From NCBI GenBank assembly GCA_019136325.1, contig JAGVUJ010000323.1:1-26171 (forward strand): a stretch of 26,171 nt of DNA, given 5' to 3'. The position numbers were made by a program, and so were the translations under genes. This document shows positions 8,204 to 14,000 of this stretch, piece after piece. The stretch comes from Deltaproteobacteria bacterium (GTDB taxonomy: Bacteria > Desulfobacterota > Syntrophia > Syntrophales > Smithellaceae). Each line of letters opens with the position of its first letter. Position 1 is the stretch's first letter. A model generated the notes under the pieces. It made no database searches. It worked only from the letters and a program-made list of their open reading frames with translations, and was not told where the DNA came from.

Positions 8204-8282
8204 CGGTCGAGTCTTTTTGACTCGACCGTATATATACTCATCATATCTAGATTATCGACAGCCAAGTCAAAAAGACTTGGCT
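8204..8282. repeat. two tandem perfect hairpins with T5 and A5 loops
   Basis: Hairpin 1 is a 10-bp perfect stem (CGGTCGAGTC 8204-8213, GACTCGACCG 8219-8228) with loop TTTTT. Hairpin 2 is a 9-bp perfect stem (AGCCAAGTC 8260-8268, GACTTGGCT 8274-8282) with loop AAAAA. The core GTCTTTTTGAC of the first is the exact reverse complement of the core of the second, so they look like one element in inverted orientation, 31 bp apart. Confidence 0.75.
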
Positions 8283-8421
8283 GAACCAGAGGCCATACGG
8301 CTGAGGCCCAGCGTTAGCCTGCCGCCTATGGTGATTTATTCCTTTCAGTTCATTAAAATATCCAATTGCCATTTTTCCAAAATCCGGTTAAATTGGAACC
8401 ACTATAAACAAGGAGAAGGAC

Positions 8422-8673
8422 ATGGCCGCTAAAATTAAAATCTACACATTAAGCACGTGCAGTCACTGCAAGGCGACAAAGAAGTTTTTAAACGAAAACA
8501 GTATTACGTTTGACTTTGTTGACGTCGATCTCCTGCAGGGAGAAGACCGGCAGAAAATGCTGGAAGAAGTGATGCAGTTCAATCCGGATCGCTCTTTCCC
8601 GACCATTCTAATCGGCGACAAGGTCATTATCGGATTCAAAGAAAACGCCATCAAGGAGGCTTTGGGCATTTAA
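8422..8673 (+). CDS. glutaredoxin-like redox protein
   Basis: This 83-residue protein has a full thioredoxin/glutaredoxin fold. The active site is CSHC (Cys13-Cys16) at the usual position after the first strand (KIYTLSTC), the cis-proline motif is SFPTI, and the C-terminal glycine-containing segment is VIIGFKENAIKEAL. The CxxC and short length resemble NrdH/Grx-like proteins of anaerobes. It likely exchanges dithiols in the cytosol. The Shine-Dalgarno is AAGGAGAAGG shortly before the ATG. Its stop codon overlaps the start of the FTR-beta-like gene as TAATG, so the pair is translationally coupled; the neighbour is its probable reductant. This is inference from coupling and family roles. Confidence 0.9.
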   Translation: MAAKIKIYTLSTCSHCKATKKFLNENSITFDFVDVDLLQGEDRQKMLEEVMQFNPDRSFPTILIGDKVIIGFKENAIKEALGI

Positions 8674-8978
8674 TGACTCCCGCCGAACTTTACGACATGA
8701 TGAAGAAGGTTCAGGAGCCCAAAGGTTTCTTTTTCAATAAAGACAAGGATTGGGTCTTAAGCATTCTGGCCGATCTTCTGGTCAATAAGGAACGTTACGG
8801 CTATATGTCCTGCCCCTGCCGTCTGGCCGCAGGCAACCGTGAAAAAGACGCCGATATTATCTGTCCCTGCCAGTACCGGCCGGACGATGTCAGGGAATAC
8901 GGCAGTTGTTTCTGTAATTTATACGTTTCTGCCGAATGGAATTACAGTATCCCACAACGCTTTTCGCGTTGGGGATAA
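8673..8978 (+). CDS. ferredoxin:thioredoxin reductase catalytic-subunit-like protein
   Basis: This 101-residue protein carries six cysteines in three CxC pairs: CPC at 47-49, CPC at 64-66 and CFC at 79-81, with YGYMSCPCRLAAG and DIICPCQYRPDDVREYGSC as the family signature. In the FTR catalytic subunit these bind a [4Fe-4S] cluster beside a redox disulfide and pass ferredoxin electrons to a thioredoxin. Spacings here are X14 and X12, as in FTR-like proteins of anaerobes, versus X16 and X8 in plant FTR. No variable (alpha) subunit gene is nearby. The coupled glutaredoxin-like protein upstream is the likely acceptor. The last dozen residues (after SAEWN) are encoded by a palindrome of the local repeat family, so the C terminus looks replaced. 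Confidence 0.9.
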   Translation: MTPAELYDMMKKVQEPKGFFFNKDKDWVLSILADLLVNKERYGYMSCPCRLAAGNREKDADIICPCQYRPDDVREYGSCFCNLYVSAEWNYSIPQRFSRWG

Positions 8979-8984
8979 TTCGAC
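8949..8984 (-). repeat. dispersed structured repeat, hairpin part, fused to the FTR-like gene end
   Basis: TATCCCACAACGC (8949-8960 plus one bulged A) pairs with GCGTTGGGGATA (8966-8977) around a TTTTC loop. It is followed by TTCGAC, so GTCGAATTATCCC reads on the minus strand (8972-8984). This 13-mer is identical to 8036-8048. The stop codon of the FTR-like gene (8976-8978) lies in the right arm. Confidence 0.6.
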
Positions 8985-8986
8985 CT

Positions 8987-9039
8987 CCAAATTTCAGTGC
9001 ACTTCGTTTCTGAAATTTGGGTCTCATTAAATTTTTTTT
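8987..9039 (+). terminator. probable terminator after the Grx/FTR-like pair
   Basis: An 11-bp perfect stem, CCAAATTTCAG (8987-8997) with CTGAAATTTGG (9010-9020), encloses a 12-nt loop. A run of T starts at 9032, about 11 nt after the stem, so it is an imperfect Rho-independent terminator. Confidence 0.5.
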
Positions 9040-9049
9040 ATCTTTTTAC

Positions 9050-9077
9050 TTGATTTCCTTAAATAAATTATTATATT
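9050..9077 (+). promoter_or_regulatory. candidate sigma-70-type promoter of the solo HTH gene
   Basis: TTGATT (9050-9055) and TATATT (9072-9077) are separated by 16 bp, in an AT-rich stretch 34 bp before the start codon of the next gene. Each hexamer matches the consensus at four or five positions. Confidence 0.5.
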
Positions 9078-9096
9078 CAAGCAAAACTTCAAAAAT

Positions 9097-9110
9097 AAGG
9101 AGTTTTCTCC
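9097..9110 (+). promoter_or_regulatory. Shine-Dalgarno placed in a GGAG-TTTT-CTCC mini-hairpin
   Basis: AAGGAG (9097-9102) is a strong ribosome site 8 nt before ATG 9111 and fixes that start. GGAG (9099-9102) is complementary to CTCC (9107-9110) across a TTTT loop, so the site can fold on itself directly against the start codon. Confidence 0.6.
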
Positions 9111-9395
9111 ATGATTAATATGTATAAATGCAAGAAAAAGAACACTCTCATCGCCGAAATCTGTGCAGACACAACCTGTGAGTGGCGTTTAAAAAACGAA
9201 TCCTTTCTGAACTGCACCTGGGTTGCCTGCAATTATGGTCCGTTTACGCTGGAAGAAGTCGGCGATATGATGGGGGTTACGCGTGAACGCATCCGTCAGA
9301 TTGAAGCCAAAGCCCTGAAGAAACTCCAGCACAAAAAGAGGCGGGATCAACTCAAGGATTTTGCCGCGCCCGGCAATGACTGGGACAGTCTCTAG
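9111..9395 (+). CDS. small cysteine-rich protein with an RpoD-type region 4.2 helix-turn-helix
   Basis: This is a 94-residue protein. Residues about 46-73 ([20 protein letters not shown] and following AKALKKL) are nearly the region 4.2 of primary sigma factors, which reads the -35 box. Sigma regions 1-3 and a full 4.1 are absent. The N-terminal half has five cysteines (residues 7, 18, 23, 35, 40), possibly a metal or redox site. It is not a truncated sigma gene by appearance: it has its own promoter, strong ribosome site and a terminator. Similar solo sigma-4-like HTH proteins occur in deltaproteobacteria, function unknown to me. It could compete for or modulate -35 elements. In-frame ATG 9120 is a less likely start. 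Confidence 0.8.
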   Translation: MINMYKCKKKNTLIAEICADTTCEWRLKNESFLNCTWVACNYGPFTLEEVGDMMGVTRERIRQIEAKALKKLQHKKRRDQLKDFAAPGNDWDSL

Positions 9396-9421
9396 CATGA
9401 TGATATAGAGATTTGATATGT

Positions 9422-9455
9422 CAAGGAAGGGGATTTATGTCTTCTTCCTTGTTTT
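9422..9455 (+). terminator. Rho-independent terminator between convergent genes
   Basis: CAAGGAAG (9422-9429) pairs perfectly with CTTCCTTG (9444-9451) around a 14-nt loop and is followed by TTTTGTCTTT. It ends the plus-strand HTH gene and overlaps the last codons of the minus-strand crotonase. The minus-strand reading has no T-run. Confidence 0.5.
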
Positions 9456-10202
9456 GTCTTTCGACAGCACTTCTTTCATTTGCTCTTTTCGCTCATCGCG
9501 GGTAAAAAGCAAAGCGCAGATCGACGATTCGATGTCCATGGCGGCCATCTTATCCATACGGGGAACGATGGAGCACAGATTTTTCAATTCTTCAAAAGCT
9601 CTCGGAGAACGCTGAGAAAGAGTATCTGCGATGCTTTCCGCCACTTCCATGAATCTTTCCGGCGGTTCGACTTTATTGATCAGCCCCAGTTTCAACGCCT
9701 CATTGGCGCCGATCGGTTCTCCCAGCATCACGATTTCCTTGGCTTTGGTAATGCCGACAATCTGGCTCAGAGGATAAAAGAACGGATTAAACCCGAATTT
9801 CAATTCCGGATGACAGAAGATGGCGCTTTCGGATGCGACGACAAGATCGCAAACGGTCACCAGGTTAAAACCGCCGCCCAGTGCGATGCCGCCCACGGCA
9901 GCAATCACCGGTTTCTTGAACGCATAGATCTTTTTTAAATATTTGATCATCGATTTCAGGAATTCATCGCTTTCTTTATCAGGGAGACTGTTCATTTCCT
10001 TGATATCCATACCGGCCGAAAAAACATACTCTCCGCCGGTCAGCACGACCGCCCGCACATCGGAATCGGTTTCCATATTGGTAAAAACATCATACAATTC
10101 CCGATGCATTTCTTTGGTAATCGCATTCATTTCATGAGGGCGATTCAATTTAATGACGGCGTACTTTTTTTTCTTTTCAACAATCAGAGTATGGTATGTC
10201 AT
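9435..10202 (-). CDS. enoyl-CoA hydratase/isomerase (crotonase) family protein
   Basis: This 255-residue crotonase-fold enzyme acts on an acyl-CoA thioester. The CoA/oxyanion-hole segments are FSAGMDIKE near residues 60-68 and GGIALGGGFNL at 104-114. The second catalytic glutamate of rat hydratase (Glu164) is present as Glu133 in CHPELKFG, but the first (Glu144) is replaced by Asn113. A simple water-adding hydratase is therefore less likely; isomerase, decarboxylase, racemase or ring-hydrolase activity are alternatives within the superfamily. It overlaps the IHF-like gene by 4 nt (ATGA), so its translation is coupled to a DNA-architectural protein gene at the end of the cmk-rpsA-sppA group, an odd partner. 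Substrate unknown. Confidence 0.88.
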   Translation of the reverse strand: MTYHTLIVEKKKKYAVIKLNRPHEMNAITKEMHRELYDVFTNMETDSDVRAVVLTGGEYVFSAGMDIKEMNSLPDKESDEFLKSMIKYLKKIYAFKKPVIAAVGGIALGGGFNLVTVCDLVVASESAIFCHPELKFGFNPFFYPLSQIVGITKAKEIVMLGEPIGANEALKLGLINKVEPPERFMEVAESIADTLSQRSPRAFEELKNLCSIVPRMDKMAAMDIESSICALLFTRDERKEQMKEVLSKDKTRKKT

Positions 10203-10483
10203 TTTTTATTATCTACCATGAGGCGAAGTTCTTTTCCTGTTTTAAAAAAGGGAACTTTTCTCTCCTTCAATTTCACCTGGGCGCCTGACTTGGGGTTGCG
10301 ACCCATGCGCGGTTTTCTTTCCCGGACTTCAAAACTTCCGAATCCCCTCAGTTCAATGCGCTCGCCGCGTTTTATCGCATCAACCATCGAGTCAAAAATG
10401 ATATTGACGGCATATGTCACATCCTTGAGAGAATACGTTTTGAGTTCTTCCTGTAATTTTTTTATCAAATCGTTTTTTGTCAT
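10199..10483 (-). CDS. ihfB: integration host factor beta / HU-family DNA-binding protein
   Basis: This 94-residue DNABII protein bends DNA as a dimer in the nucleoid. The N-terminal helices (TKNDLIKKLQEEL) are followed by RIELRGFGSFEVRERKPRMG and the beta-arm sequence GRNPKSG, whose Pro64 intercalates between base pairs. IELRGFGSF and the C-terminal VPFFKTGKELR are IHF-beta-like rather than HU-like, and the position downstream of rpsA is the usual place for ihfB in proteobacteria. AAAGGA lies 9 nt before the ATG and overlaps the sppA stop codon, so translation may be coupled to sppA. IHF needs an alpha subunit, not in this window, so homodimer function is not excluded. Confidence 0.92.
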   Translation of the reverse strand: MTKNDLIKKLQEELKTYSLKDVTYAVNIIFDSMVDAIKRGERIELRGFGSFEVRERKPRMGRNPKSGAQVKLKERKVPFFKTGKELRLMVDNKK

Positions 10484-10496
10484 AATAAATTTTCCT

Positions 10497-11393
10497 TTAT
10501 CTTCCGGGATAGTACAAGTAACTGATGCCGCTTTTCGTCTCCATTTTTTCCTCGAGTGAAGCGCTTATTTTACTTGCCGCGCCTTCCAGTAAATAATCGA
10601 AAACAGACGCCCCTTTCTTTGAAGGATAAACCAAATCGAACTTGCCGTTGCCTCCTGCTAATTTATCCGCGAGTTTTGCGGCGGAAGACATATCGCCGAG
10701 ATAATCCACGAGGCCCAGTTCCTTCGCCCTGCGGCCGGAAAAAACCCGTCCATCGGCGATCTCGATAACTTTTTCCCGGGAAAGCTTTCTTTCTTTTACA
10801 ATCACGTCAACGAACTGGTTGTAAATATCGTCCACCAGATCCTGAACGATGACTTTTTCTTCAGGGGTCATGTCTCGTAACGGAGAGCCGATGTCCTTGT
10901 ATTCGCCGCTTTTCACTACGGACGATTTTACGCCGACTTTCTTGAGCAGCTCTTCGAAATTAGCAAACTGCATGATGGCCGAAATGCTGCCGGTTATGGT
11001 GCCGGGATTGGCGACAATTTTATCGGCCGCGCAGGCGACTAGCAAACCGCCGGAAGCCGCAATCGAACCCATGGACGCAACCACTTTTTTTGTTTTCCTG
11101 AGCTCAATGACGGCATCGTATATTTCCTGAGAAGCGGCAACGCCGCCTCCAGGCGAATCCACCCGGAGAACGACCGCACTGATCGAATCATCTTTTCCAA
11201 ATTCTTCCAGTTGTTCGGCAATTTCCAGCGAGTCGGCAATCATGCCTTCAACGGGCACAACGCCGATTTTATCTTTTAATGAAAAACCGGTGGCCTTGCC
11301 CGAATTAAAACCGGCCCTGTAAAAGGATAGATATAAGATCACGCCAAACGCAATAAGGATCAACATTCCAAAAAGCACGGGATGTTTTCTCAT
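10497..11393 (-). CDS. sppA: signal peptide peptidase SppA, short (single-domain) type
   Basis: This 298-residue inner-membrane serine protease is expected to degrade cleaved signal peptides. An N-terminal membrane helix at about residues 6-24 anchors an external catalytic domain. The Ser/Lys dyad is Ser114 in IAASGGLL and Lys166 in SGEYKDIGSPLR; the 52-residue spacing equals that of Bacillus SppA (Ser147, Lys199). VDSPGGGV at 78-85 is the usual oxyanion/PDSG-like segment. The length fits the short SppA class, not the double-length E. coli enzyme. It starts 3 nt after the rpsA stop and ends 13 nt before the IHF-like gene, so these are one transcript. Confidence 0.95.
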   Translation of the reverse strand: MRKHPVLFGMLILIAFGVILYLSFYRAGFNSGKATGFSLKDKIGVVPVEGMIADSLEIAEQLEEFGKDDSISAVVLRVDSPGGGVAASQEIYDAVIELRKTKKVVASMGSIAASGGLLVACAADKIVANPGTITGSISAIMQFANFEELLKKVGVKSSVVKSGEYKDIGSPLRDMTPEEKVIVQDLVDDIYNQFVDVIVKERKLSREKVIEIADGRVFSGRRAKELGLVDYLGDMSSAAKLADKLAGGNGKFDLVYPSKKGASVFDYLLEGAASKISASLEEKMETKSGISYLYYPGR

Positions 11394-11396
11394 GTC

Positions 11397-13160
11397 TTAT
11401 TCGTCCTTTTGTTTCGTGTTTATTTTCACGTCAGCAAGAGCATGACTGAGATTGGAACCGATATTTTCCGTATTGTTGATATATTGATTGGAGGCGGGCG
11501 TCGGAGCCGGAGCCTCCAATTCTTTAATGCTTAATCGTATTTTCTTGGATTTGGGATCGATGCTTTTCACGACGGCGGAAACCGTATCGCCAACCGAATA
11601 AAGTTCCGAAGACGTTTTGACACGCTTCTGGCTTATTTCGGAAATATGAACAAGCCCTTCTATCCCTTCTTCGATTTCCATGAAAATGCCGAAATCGGTA
11701 AAGTTTGTGATTTTACCCGTGACAACACTGCCCGGAGCATATTTCTCCGACAGCTCATCCCACGGATTTTTTTCGATCTGTTTGATGCCCAGGGAAAACT
11801 TTTCGTTTTCCACATCAATGTTTAAAACGACCGCTTCGACTTCCTGGCCTTTTTTAAAATATTCGGACGGATGATTGACCCGATGCTTCCAGGAAATATC
11901 CGACACGTGAATCAAACCGTCAATTTTTTCTTCGACGCCCACGAATACGCCAAAGTTGGTAATGTTTCTGACAACGCCTTTTATCACCGTTCCAACCGGA
12001 TATTTTTCCTTGAGTTTTTCCCAGGGATTGGGAGTTGTCTGCTTCAGACTTAAAGAAATCCTCTTGTTCTGAGGATTAACCTCCAGCACCATCACGTCAA
12101 TTTCTTCACCGATACTGAGAACCTTGGACGGGTGTTTGATTTCTCTTGTCCAGTACATTTCCGATATATGAACCAGTCCTTCAACACCTGATTTCAATTC
12201 TACAAAAACGCCGTAATCGGTCAAATTCACGACTTTTCCTTTGACCACAGATCCCACGGGATACGTTTCCATTATTTTCTCCCAGGGATTTTCCGTTAAT
12301 TGTTTGAGACCCAGAGAAACTCTTTCCTTCTCCGAATCGAAAGAAAGCACTTTCGTGGTAATTTTATCACCCTTCTGAAACATCTCCGACGGTTTGACAA
12401 TTCTCCCCCAGGAAATATCGGTAACATGAAGCAGTCCGTCAATCCCGCCCAGATCGACAAAAACGCCATAATCGGTTATATTTTTAATGATGCCATCGAC
12501 AACGTTACCTTCTTTGATATTCTTCAGGATATCCTGCTTTTCTGCTTCTCTTTCCGAAGCCACGATTGCACGGCGTGATAAAACAACATTGTTACGTTTT
12601 CTGTCGTATTTCAGCACTTTGAAATCAAGTGTCTGGCCGACAAATTTGTCCAGATCTTTAACCGGACGAACATCGACCTGTGATCCGGGAAGAAAAGCGA
12701 TAATGCCGATATCGACGGAAAGCCCTCCCTTGACTTTTTCAACCACAACACCTTCCACCAGTGTGTCGTTTTCGCAGGCGTTTTTAATCTCGTCCCATAT
12801 TTTGACTTTGGATGCCTTGTCTCGGGACAGAACCAGATTGCCCTCGGAATCCCTTCTATCAATAAACACGTCTATTTCATCGCCGACGGAAATATTAATA
12901 TTTCCCCTGGCGTCTTTTATTTCGTCTATCGGAATAAAGCCTTCTGTCTTCCAGCCGACGTCAACCATGATTCTGTCGTCTTTGATCTGCACGACCTTGC
13001 CGGTCGCTATATCCCCATATTGAAATTGATTAAGGCTTTGTTCGTAAAGTTCTTTGAAATCCATTTCTTCTTCTTTTTGTGAAGTTGAATTATTCTTCGG
13101 CAAAGATTTCTCGTCAACCTCCCCTTGTTTAGTTAAGTTTGCGTTGTTATTGTTAACCAT
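11397..13160 (-). CDS. rpsA: 30S ribosomal protein S1
   Basis: This 587-residue protein has six S1 (OB-fold) domains at about residues 49-113, 132-198, 217-286, 302-373, 389-460 and 476-547. The first two are divergent and domains 3-6 canonical (for example DYGVFVDLGGIDGLLHVTDISW), the Gram-negative arrangement in which domains 1-2 bind the ribosome and 3-6 bind mRNA. It aids initiation on structured or weak Shine-Dalgarno leaders, which is notable because several genes here (lepA, hemW) lack clear ribosome sites. The 32-residue Asn/Lys/Glu-rich N-terminal extension before MDFKELYEQ is kept because GGGGGT lies 9 nt before ATG 13160, whereas the inner ATG has none. The tail after 550 is low-complexity. 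Confidence 0.96.
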   Translation of the reverse strand: MVNNNNANLTKQGEVDEKSLPKNNSTSQKEEEMDFKELYEQSLNQFQYGDIATGKVVQIKDDRIMVDVGWKTEGFIPIDEIKDARGNINISVGDEIDVFIDRRDSEGNLVLSRDKASKVKIWDEIKNACENDTLVEGVVVEKVKGGLSVDIGIIAFLPGSQVDVRPVKDLDKFVGQTLDFKVLKYDRKRNNVVLSRRAIVASEREAEKQDILKNIKEGNVVDGIIKNITDYGVFVDLGGIDGLLHVTDISWGRIVKPSEMFQKGDKITTKVLSFDSEKERVSLGLKQLTENPWEKIMETYPVGSVVKGKVVNLTDYGVFVELKSGVEGLVHISEMYWTREIKHPSKVLSIGEEIDVMVLEVNPQNKRISLSLKQTTPNPWEKLKEKYPVGTVIKGVVRNITNFGVFVGVEEKIDGLIHVSDISWKHRVNHPSEYFKKGQEVEAVVLNIDVENEKFSLGIKQIEKNPWDELSEKYAPGSVVTGKITNFTDFGIFMEIEEGIEGLVHISEISQKRVKTSSELYSVGDTVSAVVKSIDPKSKKIRLSIKELEAPAPTPASNQYINNTENIGSNLSHALADVKINTKQKDE

Positions 13161-13269
13161 TAAACCGATACCCCCTATTTTTTATGAAACCCTGTAATTT
13201 TTAAGGTTTAACATACCAAATATTAAATATCAACATAAATCATTTAAATATAAATCAGCATGTTAAAGG
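13161..13269 (-). promoter_or_regulatory. rpsA leader and cmk-rpsA spacer
   Basis: This 109-bp AT-rich spacer probably carries the rpsA promoter and leader. On the minus strand a TTGATA can be read, but its downstream -10 partner is poor. No riboswitch-like fold or terminator is recognised. Confidence 0.3.
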
Positions 13270-13938
13270 CTATATTGACGAAATATTTGACATAATTTTT
13301 TCAACAACCTCTTCGATGGATAAATTATCAGAATTGATGATGACTGCTCCCGCAGGCGCTTTCAAAGGCGCTATTTCCCGTTGGCTGTCCTGGCTGTCTC
13401 TGATCATCATATCCTTTCGAATTGATTGATAATCGGCCTGGTTATTCTTAAGCAACAGTTCCTGATGCCTCCTTTTGGTCCGTTCGCCGAAAGTTGCATC
13501 CAGATAAAATTTGTAATCGGCATCCGGAAAAACGACCGATCCCATATCCCTTCCTTCAGCGATAATCCCGCCACGCAAACCGGCCTCTCGCTGGAGATTA
13601 AGCAATTTTGCGCGAACCATCGCAAACGCGGATAGGGTGGAAGCGGCCAGTCCGACTTCTTCCGTGCGGATTTTATCTTCCACATCCTCGTCGTCGACAA
13701 AAACTTTCATCCGACCGTCAATGTTTTTCAATTCCACTTTTGTGACCGAGCATAAATCGGACAGAGCCGAAATCTCATCGACAGGCATCTTACACTTTAC
13801 GGCTTTATAGGCCAGACCTCTGTAAAGAGCACCGGTATCCAGATAAAGATATCCGAGCCTCTGAGCCAGAATTTTGCTTATGGTGCTTTTACCGGCGCCG
13901 GCAGGTCCGTCAATTGTTATCACAGGCTTCTTGTCCAT
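13270..13938 (-). CDS. cmk: cytidylate kinase
   Basis: This enzyme of about 222 residues phosphorylates CMP and dCMP with ATP. The P-loop GPAGAGKST is at residues 11-19, followed by the CMP-binding YLDTGALYRGLAYKA, the family insert, the GRDMGSVVFPDADYKFYLDA block and the lid segment TKRRHQELL. The final IINSDNLSIEEVVEKIM is typical. The frame continues to an ATG at 13962, but the ATG at 13938 has AAAGGA 9 nt upstream and gives the standard MDKKPVITIDG start. It precedes rpsA by 109 bp, the widespread cmk-rpsA arrangement that links nucleotide supply and translation. Confidence 0.95.
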   Translation of the reverse strand: MDKKPVITIDGPAGAGKSTISKILAQRLGYLYLDTGALYRGLAYKAVKCKMPVDEISALSDLCSVTKVELKNIDGRMKVFVDDEDVEDKIRTEEVGLAASTLSAFAMVRAKLLNLQREAGLRGGIIAEGRDMGSVVFPDADYKFYLDATFGERTKRRHQELLLKNNQADYQSIRKDMMIRDSQDSQREIAPLKAPAGAVIINSDNLSIEEVVEKIMSNISSI

Positions 13939-14000
13939 AACCAACAATCCTTTTTCCGTCATTGAATGAAAACTTGTCTTTAAAAAATAAAGAAGGTAAT

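Larger units (their letters stand above)
8012..8421. other. 410-bp intergenic tract dense in palindromes, no gene seen
   Basis: No plausible reading frame is present between the nitroreductase and the glutaredoxin-like gene. The tract holds the 8002-8019 palindrome, a GTCGAATTATCCC word (8036-8048) that recurs inverted at 8972-8984, one copy of the dispersed arm-plus-hairpin repeat (8076-8148), two direct AGATCGGTC words (8181-8189 and 8200-8208), two perfect tandem hairpins (8204-8228 and 8260-8282), and an imperfect stem-loop with CCATA/TATGG ends (8293-8331). The last 90 bp before 8422 are plain AT-rich sequence and should hold the promoter. I see no convincing -35/-10 pair. Confidence 0.7.

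Noticed and set aside
8181..8282. Possible CRISPR-like repeat unit
   Set aside because: There are only two inverted hairpins, no regular spacers and no cas gene in the window.
8293..8331. GC-rich stem-loop considered as a tRNA-like or riboswitch element
   Set aside because: There is no cloverleaf, acceptor stem or known aptamer core; only CCATA/TATGG and CGGC/GCCG pair.
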